The position numbers were made by a program, and so were the translations under genes. A stretch of 64,000 nt of DNA. Origin: Azadirachta indica (lineage: Eukaryota; Streptophyta; Magnoliopsida; Sapindales; Meliaceae). The notes below the pieces were generated by a model. That model was given only the letters and a program-made list of their open reading frames with translations. It made no database searches and was not told the origin of the DNA. Below are positions 41,536 to 55,977 of this stretch, piece after piece. The first letter of the stretch is position 1, and each line of letters begins with the position of its first letter. Location: assembly GCA_022749755.1 (NCBI GenBank), contig CM040446.1, positions 15,214,367 through 15,278,366 of the forward strand. Direction: 5' to 3'.

Positions 41536-44255
41536 TTAACAGGCAATTGAGGTTGCTAAAGGAGTCACGAGAACTGCAGTGTTTCCAGCTATTGGCTGGA
41601 GACTGGCTGCATTTTCTAGTCGCTCCCATGCTTCCTTCCGCTTCTCAGCTGCCAAGCTTAGCCTTGCTTCTTCTTCTCTATGCTGAGTATGGCAAGCTAA
41701 GAACAGCACATCATCCATCTCTGAAAACATCTTTCTAACATTCAGAGTGAGGTTGAGCACTGCTTGGTTCCAATGGCTTTGGGCATTTTTCTCTAAAACT
41801 GGAAATAAAATGGGCAGAATCACCTGCCGGTTATGTGCAATCAAGTTGACAATTTGATCATTGTTCCACAAGAACAGGGCCCTTTCAGCCACCTGAAACA
41901 AATAAAGTTGAAATAATAAATCTTGGAACTTCCTTCTCCTGAAAAAATTGGTTCATGTTCATAAGTCTATACAACATACAAAATGACAAATGATATGATG
42001 AGGTTCTGCACTCCAAAACAAAGAAGTTGAATTCTGTTGCACACTTCAACCACAAAAAGAAAAAAAAAAAAAACACCATTTATGGATATTTATGGATCTA
42101 TGAAAGGATCCTTTTTTACTCTTTTCCTAACAAGAAAACAAAGAGTTTCTCCAAAGGAGTAGAGTTCTATTACCCACTTCTACCAAAAAAATCCACACAA
42201 ATCAAAAAGATGTCAAAAAATCAACGAGAAATTCTTCCAAGAGCCACCTAGAAAATTTTCCATGAAGCCAGTGATGGACCTTAGACACTACAAACTTCAC
42301 TCACACGATAACAACAAACAAAAATAACATGTTCTAAAACAATTTTTTTTTCTTGTACAGCTTATTATCCAATCAATTTGTTTTTAAACCAATTAAACAA
42401 ATACATTAACTTATCATTACCAGTTACCAATTTACAGTGGCACCAAAAATCCCAAAAATGCATGGATAAAAACTCTTAATTAGAGCATGAATGGACCATA
42501 ATGACTCTAATCATTCCTGAAAATGGATCGCACAAGGCCCAAAGCCTCCCCTCTCCCACCCCCACCATCAACTTGACTCTGGATTCACCAGTCTTTCATG
42601 AATCATGAGTTCAAGTAGGACCTAGGTGGTTCTTCGAGATAGATTGCTCCATTGCAGAAGTTCACAGTACTGGACAGCACAACTAGCCATGTGGGTTCTG
42701 GGATTCAACAATCACAAACCAATCATACAAACAAACCAATCGTAGAACGGTTACATGAAAGGCTGTGAATCAAAAATCTATGTGGCTCCAATAGGGCTTG
42801 AGGTAGGATAGCCATCAGAATAGTCCACACAAATTTCAGTTCTTATTTAAAGAAATTATTCATTGAAACGACATAAAGTGGAAATATTGAAGATGGAAGA
42901 AAGCAATATAGGATCTAAAAAGCATGCTCAAAATACATTAGTAAACGAAACAGAAGATCTTATATACTCCTTTATGGGGAATGAAAGATACATTAGGTGC
43001 CTAACTTCAAAAAAATAACATCCAATAATCTTGAGCATAGGGATCAAGATATTCATATAATAGTGGGAAGCAGTACCTGGAAGTGGAAACTGTTAATGCA
43101 GCATCCAATGCGCCAGAACAATCGAATCATGACCTTTTGAAATTCCACCATGTTAATTACTTCCAAAATCTCTTCTATCTCACCAAGGAACATCACCTCC
43201 TTCTGGCTATTAGTTATTGGCCAGCATCTCAACAGCCCATTGATCACAATACTTGCCAACTTTGGCTCCTTCTCTATAAACTGCATGACACAGTAGGACA
43301 GCTGTTGAAAATAAGACCCCAAAGACTTGGGTTTGTGTAGAGGAATCAAAACCCTCTTCAGGAAGATCTTATGCTCCTCTTTCAAAGGCAGTGCAAACCC
43401 ACTAATTATGCTCCCAAAAATCTCCAACAACTCAGCAATCCCATTATGTTTCTCAGTCTCAAAAACAAACCGATAAAAAATATTACTCATAGACTTTCGT
43501 ATAAACGGCCTATGAACCATAAACTTTCCATAAACCCTATGCAAAATGGTCTTTAAACACTCCCTTTCTCTTGGATCATCGGAATCAAACAAGTCAAGCA
43601 ATCTTAAAATAAATGAATGGTCTATATACCTTTTCGCAACTTTGGCATCAAGACACGAAGAAGTAATAAACTTAAGCAACAGCTCATACACAATTTGCAA
43701 ATGTGGCCATGAGGGATCGAACATAGGCTCATCATCTTCATTTTCACCATTAGTATGCGAACTAGACCGATAATTAGGGGGAAAAACTCTAAACAGATTC
43801 ACAGCACACATTCTACACATTGCTAAAATTGCTGGTTCGCTAAATTTCATAGACCCAGATGCTACAAAGTCTAAAAGCTCAATCAAGGTCTGTTTTTTAA
43901 CATCTTTTTCAACACAATTCTTCGTTGGGTCAGAGAAATCGAATGTTACACAACAAAGGCTCGCTTTACTCACAAACAAATTCATCTTCTCCGTATTGGG
44001 CACATCTTTGAATGGAATCAAAGGCTCGATTCCTGCTACCACACTGGCGGGAAAAACAGCCGAGGATGTTCGTTTCGCAACGTTGGATCGGCCCGAAGAA
44101 GATTTATCTCCACCGTTGGATTTGGGAGTCCCAGAAGGAGAGCTGTTGCTTCTTGTTGTGCCGGCGTGGTGGGTGCCTGAGTTGGTCCGATTCAACTCGG
44201 GCGAATCAGTTTTTAACGATTTTTTAGGAAGTTTACTGAAAAATTGCTTCAGCAT
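41536..44255 (-). CDS. PP2A regulatory subunit B' (B56 family), probable kappa type
   Basis: Two exons, 44255-43077 and 41892-41536, joined in phase 0; 511 residues, normal for plant B' subunits (about 490-510). The first about 85 residues are a Ser/Thr/Gly-rich variable tail. The B56 HEAT-repeat core follows, with family signatures [59 protein letters not shown], and [20 protein letters not shown]. It selects substrates for the PP2A catalytic dimer and acts in hormone, stress and cell-cycle signalling. The B56 family is certain. The kappa assignment (Arabidopsis At5g25510) rests on the neighbouring SPOC, DnaJ and CID genes, recalled from memory. The leader contains a 9-codon upstream ORF (ATG 44319, stop 44290) and possibly an intron acceptor at 44326. 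The 1.2-kb intron has no other feature. Confidence 0.93.
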
Positions 44256-44709
44256 TGTGAAAAATTGTTATAAATATGAAAGAAAAATATTAACCCCACA
44301 AGGATTCAAAATCAGGCATAGGGGTCTGATTTGATAATGAGATGAACCATCAACGGCGAAAATGGAACCCTAGCTTGTCATCATGGATCTGGCGAAAATG
44401 TATCCAAGAAATTATAAAGAGAAAAGGGGGTGGTGGTAAAATGGCGGACATTGATTGAAAAATCAGATCTTGAGAGCAAATGTGGGGAAAAAGTTGATAA
44501 TTTTAAGATTGAGGGGAGAAATTGATTGAGAGTGCATGCACAATCAAGCATCAATCATTACCAAATCTTCTCCAATGGAGGGGGAAAGAGAGAGAAAGAG
44601 AGGAGAATTTTCAGATGTTTGATTACAAAGTGATACAGGAATCTCGACAGTGGAAGATCCACAACTTTTCTAGAGGGAAGGAGAGTTTTTAAGACGGAGA
44701 TCTAAGAAG

Positions 44710-44744
<35 letters not shown>

Positions 44745-46649
44745 GTTGTTGGTGTGGTTTGATCTCCGTGAAGAGAAGACCAAACCAAACTAAACTATAA
44801 GATGTGTCTGAATGGATTTCTATTTTTCTCGGTCGATGAGAAAATTATGGCATTTTCTCGGAAAATGAAGGATTATTTTTATAATAAAACAGAATAAATG
44901 GACGTAATAGAACTTTGGACTGTGGACTAATAACATTCGAATTCCTTTATCTTCATAATTACTTGTGTAAGAATACACTTTTCTCATTTACACCAATTAG
45001 TCCCTTAATAGTTAATAGTTAATACTAATAGTTAATACTCTTTTATGTTTCTACTAAAATTATTGAAACACTTTGGAAGTTATAAATACCAACTATGCAA
45101 GGGTAACTTCGTTGGCTTAGTTGAGGGTCAGATACCTATTTGATACAAATGATAAAACTATCCTTCCTTGAGAAACTGTAAAATAGTAGGGACATGGATG
45201 TTATTATCTAATTAAAACTTCGCTTCTTTTTTGAATTATTATTATTATTGTTTTTGGTGTTGGTGGTGCACGATGACAACATGATTGCACGTGTGTCTAC
45301 TGTCTTGGACCGTTGGATTGTGGATTCTGTTTTTCTCTTGATTTTATTTTTCTAATAGCTAATTGGAAATTTTTCTCCTTTCGCAAGAGTCATACGAGGA
45401 AGAGGAACCAGTGATTTCACTGTTTCTGCCGTGCAAAATGCAAAATGGGCAGCAGAAACATCAGGAAAACCTCCGACGAGGACGATTCTGTAGTGTAGTA
45501 AGTGGTTAATCAATGATTTGTATTTGATTCAACTGTAAACATATTTTACAATAATTTTTAAAAATAATTAGAAATATTTGTTATTTTAATTATTTAAAAA
45601 GACTTCAATGAAAATACTCCATAAAGAATCCCAAGTTCTAATTCGCAACTTTACCCCACTCTACTATAACGTACCAATTTCTATTGACTATTAATTAATA
45701 AAAAAAAAAAAACTTGCACACGGGGTTGAGGTCAATTTCTGAGCTAGTTTTATGCCCTTCCCCTTAAGAAAACATTTTCTTTCATTTGTTTAAGTTTCTA
45801 AAGATCTAATCTGAGAGATTATTAAATAGCTTGTGATCCCACGTGACAGTACTCTAACTTCAGTTAAGAAAAATGCAAGGGAAACAATTGTTTTCATCTG
45901 TTTACTTCAGATCGGGATTCAGACATCCATTGATTGGAAACAAAATCGACAACTCTTTTTAAGTCTCTAAAATGATATAAATTTCAAATACTGAACTTGT
46001 TCCAGTCGATACGTTTCCACACCGGCAAGTAATGAACAATACCCATGGCATAGAAAAATTAAAAATAATAATAATAAGGCAGAGAGACAAAACTAATTAT
46101 ACCAACCACTCCGCCATGAGCCCTTTGGAGTTGAGCTTGCTCAATTACTTTCTTTGCAAGTGTATCAGAAAAATGAAAATAATATGATGAGAAAGAGAGA
46201 GAAAGAGAAAAGCCATAAATTTTTTTTTTTTTTTTCACTTTTTGATTCATCAAGGGTTTAGATACAGAATTACTCTTCGAATGGCTACAACCTCACCTCA
46301 ATGCCTACTTGTAACCTAGGGAAAAAAAATTTCCTAGCCCGCTGTTAATACTTCCCAGAGGCTGGGAAGTTCTGAAAATTATTCCTCAGAAGACATACAA
46401 ACCAACCTTCTAAATGTGTCACACTCTAGCAATTACAGGTTACAAACTCGTCCTGGAAGCACCAGAAATGGATAAGATGTTACAACAACGATAAGCAGAA
46501 ACTAAAAACAAACATTCATTTTAAATTAAAAGGTAAAATGTGTTATGTTGGGAATCAGGTTCACCCTCCAAATATTAGAATGGGGGAAGAAGAGCTGTGT
46601 CAAAGTAACTTAATTCGTCTTGTAAGGAAGAATCAGCTTTTGTTCTGGT
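44256..46649 (-). promoter_or_regulatory. PP2A B' leader/promoter and cyclin 3' flank
   Basis: The minus-strand leader of the PP2A gene holds the short upstream ORF (44290-44319) and GA-rich tracts (44580-44605). A 28-bp T-run lies at 44714-44741. From 44900 to 46000 the DNA is AT-rich intergenic. Towards 46640 it becomes the cyclin 3' UTR. No other gene is seen: a 64-residue minus frame at 46059-46253 looks random. Confidence 0.45.
44714..44741 (+). repeat. Poly(T)28 tract
   Basis: Uninterrupted run of 28 T on the plus strand, upstream of the PP2A B' gene. It is a length-variable homopolymer and a possible nucleosome-excluding tract. Confidence 0.95.
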
Positions 46650-49600
46650 TCACCTTCGGAAAAGTGATAGAACTCGCTCTGTGGGGGTCAATGTTGCCAC
46701 ACGCTTGAACTGTCACGACAACAGCAGTTTTATGAAAATCAAGTACATTGGAAAATATGAAGCTCTTTAATCAAAATGAAGCAGGGTAAGAAATTAGTAC
46801 TGCTTTTGGAATAGTTTGCAAAAAGTTCTCAGGTTCTCCAAAAACAACTTGAACGCAAAGATTAGTTTGGCTAGTTTGTATGGAAATAGAAAGAACCACA
46901 TACTCAGATGGTTTTAAGAGTCTTTTACCTTCTCTTGTCTGTACTTCTCACGTATAGCATTTAGTGAGCAACCATTAGTATTCAGCTGCAAATCTTCTAG
47001 TGCTATTGCTGTACACTTCAGCTCAGATGTCTTGTAACTTGTATAGTGCTCTAAAGTTGGATTCTGCTAGAAATACACAGAAAGATCTTATTTAGATATA
47101 TTTTCTTATTAATCACAGAAAGAAAAGAATTTAACAAAAAAAAAATAGATCCTACTAAGTTAAGAAAACAGAAGAAATGCTGACCCATGGGTTCTCTGAC
47201 TGATTGAGCATCCATCTGGCAAGGAACACAGCAGATGCTGCTATAAGAGAAGGACGGAACCTTAGGAAGTCATACTCAAGAAGGGTCAACTCTGCTAAGT
47301 AATTTGCCAAGAACTCAAGTTCCAAACAAGCAACCTGAATATCAAAGTAATTAACTTGTATTAAATTGTTATTCGAGAAACTAAACCAGGGACGATGATT
47401 TCCATTTTGAATACCTTATCAGAAGCTACTGCAGCTTGAACAAATCTCCTGAAAACAGAAAAAAATGAATCAGTAAATTTACTCACTATTATTGGTATTT
47501 GAAGAACAGAAAAGAAAGAAACCAATGGTACATACCTGAGAAATGTTTTTGTGGTGGGAAGAGACAGTTGAAAGTGCAGGAAATTCAGAACTTGACTCTC
47601 CATTTTCAAAACCTGCCAAATGACTTCAATCAGAAACCCTACAAATCAGAAGATAGAAGAACGAAGGCAGTCTTTTCTTGTCCATGGCTCTTGGAACTAT
47701 TGCAAACCGGTTGTCGGGTCTTTCAGAACTTCAGCTACACAGTACTCTTTGTTGAACTAAGCAGATGAAGTGAACTAGAAGTTATGTAGTTCAAGTCAAC
47801 GCCAGACAAGGTAAGGCCAGAAGGCCACAACTATGTAGCCAAGATGACCAGATTTACATGACTGGACAGAATATATGGCTGCATATACTTAAGAGTTGTC
47901 AAGTTAAATCGAACCTCTTCTCTTGTGTAAGTATTATCCGTGATGAAGCAAAATTCTTCCACTCGAGGTGCACAAATTTCTTCATACTTTCTGCAAGCCA
48001 TAATTGATAAAAAAAAAAACACAACAGAATCCCTTAGTGAATACACAAATTGAACATAAACTAGTGCAATTAACAACATGTCAAAACTTGAGACTTACGA
48101 AGCAATCAGCATGCAAGTGACGCCAAGCAGCTGGAGTCTTTGCTTCTGAATATAATTTTGGGAAAGAAACCGATCAATGAGATTCACTGTGAGGTAAAGT
48201 GTGTCTGGAACCAGTTTATATTCCTCAGAAACCTAAAAGAGGAAACATAAACTAAGAATTCTCATCAATTCTCATCAAATTTTGTGGGTATAAATATACA
48301 GTTTTAGCAAATTCGTTTGTGAATTACACACTGCTTGTGCACTCTAAGCAAGATAAATACATACTAAAGCAATTTGACTCAACTTACCTCAACAAGCCAA
48401 TCAATCAATACTCCCCGCATGTTTGGGGTGATATCTCGCTGCAACTTTTCCATATAAGTAGTTGAAGGTCTTAGGTCAAGCTGAGAAAGGAAAATTTTTA
48501 GAAAATCAGAATCAAATATGTTTTCAGTATATAGTGTAAACCATAAACTAGAGCTCTTTGCTAAGCACCATTTGAAAGCAAAAATTTTTCACTTTAAAGG
48601 AAAAAAAAAAACAACTAAACTTTGACTTTTAAAAAAATCAAACTCAAACCACTATGCTTTCTCCCAGCCAAACAAGAAAGCACCAGCATGTGGATGTCAG
48701 ATTTTTCAAAGCCATGATGTTAATCATAGTAAGATGCAGCTAGCACGAATGACTTTCAATGCCAGGAAAAGAACAGAAACAACAGTGACTTTAAAACTTA
48801 TAAATTGTTCAAATATTTAACATGCCAACCTGGTTAGTTAAGGACCGGCAATGATAATGATATTAAGTGAATGAAAAAGCAGAGTAACAAGCATCAGAAA
48901 GTAGTAATTGCAACACAAACCTCTGTAACACGTATATTTTTATATATATCAGGGGCGTACAAGCTGCACACTTGAGGATCTTTTTGGTTTGAATCAATAT
49001 TCACAATGCATAGACCATTTGATTGCGGTTCTTGGCACAACTTGTTTTCTTCTGCATAATCCAATTAAAACGGTGTCACCTTTGCACATAAATTTAGAAA
49101 CAGAAGTTTATTACCCAAGCATTTTCTTTTATGACATACTTGAAATTTTCAACTCCTTAACATCAACCATGAGATGAAGTATAATAATAACTATATAAGA
49201 GTGAGAGGGTAGTTCACAACAAAGCCTCTGTTGGATAATCTTTGAGAAGCCATTGAACAAATAACCCTTCTCAAATATCATTAAGAAGATAGGCTGCCAT
49301 TTAATTGTGTTTACTAAGTTTACACAATTCAGATTTCCACAACTTGTTCCGAAGTAATTTAAAATGAGCACAAACCTTTCTCTTGAGGTTCTTGGAGTCC
49401 AACTGGCTTCTCAGAAGCATGTGATGGAAGAATCCAATCTGCTTCGCCATCTTCACTCGTGCTATGACATGCACTCAATTGTACTGTTTCTCTTTCTTTC
49501 ACCTCTTGTGGTTCTGCCATCCTTATTTTTGACAATTCTTCAGCTAACTTTGTTTTCACATCTTCTTCAACAAGTAGAGTTTGTACACAGACACCTGAAG

Positions 49601-50181
49601 CCACCTTTGCAATCTTCTTTGGGGGACCAACGCTAGTCTGCTTGCTAGTCTGTTGATCAGCAATATCAACAAAGACAAAGTTCTTATATTTAAAATCAAA
49701 AAAAATTCAAAATAGTAAAAGAATATAAAGTTACTAGACAAACAAGAAGTATGCCATGCAATTTCTTGGTTAATATTATCACTGACCATAACTGACCATC
49801 TCCCCTGCTTAATGGTTCTTGACAAGAGCATAAAACGTATGCAACAATCCTCACCTGAATGTCTACATAATTGCTGCAGTTTCCATGTGATTTTTCACAG
49901 ATGTTGGTTACATCTTTAAGCACTGCCCTTCTCTTATGCTGAATGCCTGAAATGGCAGCCAAAGAAACTTTGTTCTCATCAGATGCTGCTCTTTTGGAAT
50001 TCACACTATGAACATGCTTCTGATCTGGTTTAAAGGTAGGTTTTGATGAGGGAAATATCCCTCCTGATGTACCCAAGGCCTTAGCTCGTGCTCGTGTGAT
50101 TCGTGAAGTAGGCTCTTCAACTTTGGCAGCAGTTTTATTTTCTTTATTCATATTCACATGCCTTGTACAAGAGCGCAGCAT
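46650..50181 (-). CDS. CYCA2: A2-type cyclin (CYCA2)
   Basis: Eleven exons in consistent phase: 50181-49855, 49649-49376, 49051-48921, 48480-48388, 48232-48099, 47990-47915, 47612-47536, 47448-47415, 47334-47185, 47063-46929, 46709-46650; 496 residues. The N-terminal part has a destruction box (RAVLKDVTN, about 85-93) for APC/C-driven proteolysis. The cyclin box begins with the A-type signature MRGVLIDWLVEVSEEYKLVP and continues LYLTVNLIDRFLSQ, SKYEEICAPRVEEFCFITDN and TFLRRFVQAAVASDKV. The cyclin C domain follows (ELEFLANYLAELTLLEYDFL, FLARWMLNQSENPW) and the tail is LTPTERVLSLFRR. It activates CDKA/CDKB from S phase to mitosis; A2 cyclins limit endoreduplication. Gene order beside a PPR gene resembles CYCA2;2 (At5g11300), but CYCA2;1-4 cannot be told apart by reading. 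A second in-frame ATG lies ten codons in (MNKEN), the start used by many relatives. Confidence 0.92.
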
Positions 50182-51850
50182 GGCCTAATCTGAAATGCTG
50201 TTCATTGGACCTGCATTTCTGTTGCCATTTCAATGTCAGAAAATAGGAACAAGAAGCTGCACAGTAGCCAAAATAAAGCAATAAGCACACAAAAAAGCAG
50301 CTCCATTTACTCTTAACAAAAACAAACAAAAGAAATCTATGTTAATCGCAAGCGATCGTGTCCCTCACTTAAAAGAGATAGTGGCAAGCTTTATATAGAC
50401 AGCTTATAAAGTCATCATCAACACAACAATCTAGGCCCGATTCAATTTTATCATATGAAGTTAAATAACTACCTTTCTAATATTATCAACTTATAGATGA
50501 ATGATAAAAGATAAAGGCAACAGAAACTCAATGAAAAATGCACGAAAAGAGTCCATGAAGATACCTAACTGGGAGTAACACAACAAATGCTATCATGAGC
50601 AGACAGTGAAAGACTTAACATGTTGATGCTATTAATAGTGATCTCAAGAGATGAAGACATAATGTAGCTGGTTCTGATAGAAGTTATTGGCGTCATTCCA
50701 AATTCACAAAATATCAACCATATAGGTTTAGAATTTAAAGTGCCAAATGCTGGCAAGCAAGTTAGTATTCCCGAGCAATCAATATATTTCTTGAAGAGGA
50801 TTAGATAAAAGTAACAGATCTCTTAACCAATGGGGGAATATCAGTAATTTCAATCACTTAAAAAAGGGAGTAACTAATAAATATTTAGCAAAATCAAACA
50901 GAAATGAAAATATTCTTAGATGTCTAATATTTCATATTTAATTACACAATCAAACAACTAGGATTTAAAGGCCAAAAATGAAGCTAAATTATGAAATCCA
51001 CTCTGACTGATTGTTCTTCCGGTTTTAACATTACGTGGTTTGCAGAAATTTAATTGGACATTTCATTGTTCTTCTCTTTTTCACATTTTATCGTAGTAAA
51101 GCTTACTTGACTTCCTGTATTCTGCTTAATTCACGTAAACCATCCAAACCCTAACCTCTGCAAAATTTGTTCCGGTTTTGGCGTCGAATTCTCTTTTTTT
51201 CATTAAAGAAAAAAAAGATAGAACAAAAATATACTAAATCAGAAATAATTATAAAAACAAACATTATCCGCTGCATCAACCAAAAATTTCTCCACGAATT
51301 CTCTCCAACCATTTACCAGAAGATCTTAAAAAAATGAAAGCCAATTATAAAAAAAAAAAAAAAAAGCTCCAAAGTTCCGAACAAAACAGATACGGAGAAA
51401 ACCGTCAAATATGGTAAATAAAACACAATATCTCAAGGAAGAGACTCCGTCACAGATCTGCGAAACGGAACTCAAAATATCATTTTCACTGTCTCGTAAA
51501 AAATCCGTGACTCTTCCTCGATCCATAACGAAATACAACGCAACAAGTTTCACGGAAACAAAAATACAAACACGTAAGAAGCGAAAATGCGTCAGTATTT
51601 CAGCAAGAAGAAGACGAGCTTACTGAGTTACAGGGAGCTCCGAGACCTTTCGATTTGGTCAGAAGAGCTGAAGAGAAGAGAAAACAAAAAGAGCTTTGTA
51701 TTTTTGTTAGAGATAAAGAGACTGTGTGTGAAGTGTGGTTATATTGCAGAACAGGGAGCGTGAGCGGGACGGAGCACAGTTTAAACTTCCAAAAATTGTT
51801 GTTATTTCCGCTTCCTATTTTTCTGCTTCCACGCTGATTTTCAATTTGAC
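50182..51850 (-). promoter_or_regulatory. Cyclin leader with probable 1.4-kb leader intron, and promoter
   Basis: A donor (CTCA then gtaagc, intron starting near 51623) and an acceptor (aaatgcag before about 50213) suggest a leader intron of about 1.4 kb. A telo-box AAACCCTAA lies at 51146-51154 and a near-E2F motif (TTTTGGCGT) at 51176-51184. Both fall inside the presumed intron. Telo-boxes are frequent near the starts of plant proliferation genes; their role here is inferred. Confidence 0.4.
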
Positions 51851-53756
51851 CATGTGATTAAAATAATAATAGTAGGGACCTCGATCGTGTACGGCGGTAT
51901 CCACACCGCAAATTGCTGTAACCAGTAAGATCTCGCCACGTTCGTTCATAAAAGTCAATACTCAACGATGAGTTGTTGCATTATTTCATAACCTTTTTAC
52001 CAAGTAGAGACAGTTTAACGTAGACAAGATGAATGAAATTTATTGCGTAATTTTAAGTATTTAAACATTATGAGATATGAATATTTTAAATATTTTAAAA
52101 TACTTGTATGAAAATATAAAAAAAATTATTGAATGAAATTTAACATTTAAAAAATTATTACCTGCCACTGTTGAAATATTTTAGAGAGATATCGTAATAT
52201 ACGCTAATTCATATTCATAACTGTACCAAATTTATATTTCAAAAATGAGTTGATGATACATATGTTTTTTAACCTTGAACTGTGTAAAATTTATTGTAAA
52301 GTTTTAACCATTTAAAAGTTATTAGGTCCCGATATTCAAAAGTTTAAAATATAAATTTGTTGATATACTTTGTTGGTTAATGGGTACATATTGTTATTTA
52401 GAATTATACAACATTATTTGTCACCAAAAATCTCAATTTTAAAACGTACATATACATGGAGGAATAAGAAATTTTTAACCATTAAATCATTGTTCTCCTT
52501 ATTGCAAATTAAATATTATAGCTATCAAACTTCTTAATTAATTTACAATTTTAGATGGTAAAAAATTTACAACAGAACTTGAAAAATAAAATAAAAATTT
52601 TATTAGTGGTAAAGTTACAATCTCTATTCTCTATTTTTAGTCATAATTTATAATTCATGTAACGTGGATCTTTAGTAAATTAAAATTAGAGTGATATAAG
52701 AACCAAAAAAAAAAAAAAGTTTCATAAAATATTAATAATAAAAAAAAAAGCAATAGTTTAACGGGTTTCCTAAATTAAAGTTTTTATTTGTATTTACAGG
52801 CTTTTGAATTTGATTGGCAATGATCTGCCTTTATTGCCTGTAATGCATATAAATTTGGCAAATCTTTGCATAATGTTTAAAATAGAAACTATTATTACAA
52901 GAAAGAAAAATACATTATTACGTGTCTGATTGAATGCTTCTAGTCACTAAAAAGTCAAACTAGATCATTTAAAATTTTTAAAAAACAAAATATATTTAGA
53001 TAAGTTATTTGTTGATTTGATTTTGGAATGTAATGAATTGGGTGGAAAGTTGCAAAAACTAAAATAAAAACTTTATTTTTAAATTTTAGGTAAGGTAGAG
53101 CCAAAAATAATGAAACATGGTCCCCGCTAGGCCGCTCCATTCAATTCCTTTCTGCCCTACCTAATCTTCTTCTCTGCATGCATTTCAGACTTTGAATGGA
53201 ATCATTTTGAAACATAAAAAAAAGGGCAAACAACAATTTTGTTTATCATAATATCCGCTAAAAGTTTTTCTTTTCTCCTTTATTTTTTCAACTTGTAATT
53301 TGGACCTTTAAACACTCCATTTTTTAGTAGAAATGCTAAAAAAAATGAGATAGTTGTATCACATTATTATTACAATATTTAAAGTTAATTGGAAGGTGCA
53401 ATCATGCAATCATTTTTAGACGCTCCTGTTGCATTTTTCATAAGCTATACCTTTAACAAAACGAAAAACAGAGAAGACAAGCGAAACTCTTCGTTTTGGC
53501 TTAAAGCATTATTAGCTACTTTTATGATCTTGCACAAACATTTTTGCATTCTCAACCACCTTCTTAAAAAATCAACTATATGAAATGGATGAGGTTTTCA
53601 CGTGCTAATATTTGATAATTTGATTACAAATAGTCGTTTCATATTCATAGGCTTCCCGTCACTTTACCCCACCAATATCGACTCATCGTTTTTTTTTTTT
53701 TCGCTTTTCGGTGTTTTAAAAGCGGTCCTTTTTAATTGGCAAGTCCTTATCACTTT

Positions 53757-53793
53757 TTCTCTCTCTCTCTCTCTCTCTTTTTTTTTTTTTTTT
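53757..53793 (+). repeat. (CT)n plus poly(T) tract
   Basis: About eleven CT dinucleotides followed by a 15-16 base T-run, in the AT-rich gap between the cyclin and PNSB3 genes. Confidence 0.93.
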
Positions 53794-55437
53794 AAAAGAA
53801 AATTAAAACAATCAATTTTTTATTTGTGGACTTTAGTTTGTTGGAGCGTTGCATAGATTAATTGTAGCCAATAACCCCAGTGAGTACTTCTCAAGTTTTT
53901 GTCTCAAACTACGTATCTTAAATGTCGATGAGTTGCTGAAACAATAAAATTCATAGAACACAATTAATAATTATAAAAATAATCAATCACATTAAAAATA
54001 TAATTATTTAAACAGGAGGCCTTTTAACTCTTGTATTTCGTTAGTTGTCTCGCTTTATCCAAAAACTACTGTGAAATATAAATAGAGGGAGGTAATTATT
54101 AAAATTAAATTTGAGTTAAATTAGGGTTCAAACATGTGATGTTAATTTGTTCTTATATTATGTTCGATGTGCTGCTTTACACACAAATTTAAATAAATTA
54201 TAAAAAAAAGATGCATGGAGGTACCAAGAGGAAACTGCTTCCGTATCCAAAATCAACATGCCTGTTTCTAATTGTATAGAACAAAACGAAGCTCGGAGTA
54301 TTATAAGAAATTGTGCTTCTGCTTCCGTTTCTGCTACAGCGCAGCAGTGTTTCCTGTAATTAATTAAAATAATATCATTAATTAATTAATTAACATTGAG
54401 AACAGTCTCAACAGTCAATGAATAATTAAAAAATATAAATTGAAAGTCTGAAACTAAGCATCTATTTTAGGGTATTATACTTTAATTACTGACAATAAAG
54501 AATGATAATCAGATAATGATAATAATGATCACAATATTATATGTTAAAAGAAAATATAATAATGTTATATGTCCCGAGTTAGAAAGTACAAAATAATTTT
54601 TTTAATATTACATAAATCGAATATTTTTATTTAATTTAAATGATCTCTTACCCTCACACGTGGAGAAAAATTTATTTATATTTTAATATGATAAATCTCA
54701 TATATAGTAGGTATCATTTACTAGACTTTAATTGTGGAGTTCAATCTCCTTACCACTTCGATGAAACCCAAGTGACTAAAAATACAAAATAATTAAAATA
54801 ATAAAAGATACAAACTTTTGTTAAACCTTCGTTACTTTATGAATATGAGCTTTTAGCACAGGTGAAGTTTTTCACTCAATATATCTTTTAATTAATAATA
54901 AAAATAAAAGATCATTTAATATAAAAATACATGTAAACTTTCTCTAAAGCCTCGAGTATGTTAAAAATTTGTGTACATATTTAGTTTATTTTTATTTTTA
55001 AATTAATAGTTTGTTAAAAACATATCGTCAGATGCATTTTCAAATTTGAAATCAACACAATATATGTATATACTTTAAAAATAGATTCGAAAAAAAAAAA
55101 TGTTATCTGAAAAAAACAACAGAGATGGTTGAACTTCATTAATTAACGGAGGGAGAGCCAAAGGAAAAATAATAAAAAAAAAAAGACAAACAAGCCAATT
55201 GGAATTGGCCAGCAAGCTTGTCAGTGTAGAAGCTAAGTTTGACGTGAGTGCTCTAATTCCTTCGAAAGCCCAAACCATGTTCAGCTCTTGCTCTGTAACG
55301 AAATTTATATTCAAAAGAGGAGAGTCTTGAACATAAAGAAAGGAGGCACGTTGATTTACATAGATGGGCGTAAAATAATTGAGTGTTTTTTATCCCCCCT
55401 TCATTGACTTGACTTCACTCAACACTTCACAGTTGTT

Positions 55438-55466
55438 GTATACACTATACACTATACACTATACAC
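55438..55466 (+). repeat. TACACTA heptamer tandem repeat
   Basis: About four head-to-tail units of the seven-base motif tacacta, running into a short CA-rich tail. Confidence 0.85.
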
Positions 55467-55977
55467 ACACCACACCTTCACCTACTACATTTAAAATGAA
55501 AGACTTCTTTTTAATTATTTATCTATTCCAAAATTTGTCACCATTTCAAACATTCATGATACCAGATTTTGATTTCAAATGAATAATCTCTATATTCCTC
55601 AAATTCTGAAAAGGAAAAATTGTAATCCATCATCCAGGGTGGGATAGATAAAGTTTACCCTATACCCTAGTAAGTGAAAACTGTAGATTAGCTTTAACCT
55701 AAACTGAAAAGGCCAGACTTATCCCCAGCTCACATAGAAAAAAAGCAGAAAAACAGTTTAATGTGTACTTCCTTTTTTTGACTGTGTCAGCAACGGCCAG
55801 CAATGTCTTACGAATTACCCACTGGACTTTAGTTTATTGTGTCAGATTCCTCATGTCCTACAACTTGTTTATTATTATCATCTCAAATTTTGAATCTCGA
55901 CAACTTAAAATCCTGCATAGTACTTCACCTTGGGTCCAAACCCATTTAAAGTGTTTGCATCTTTTCAGCTACTTCAA

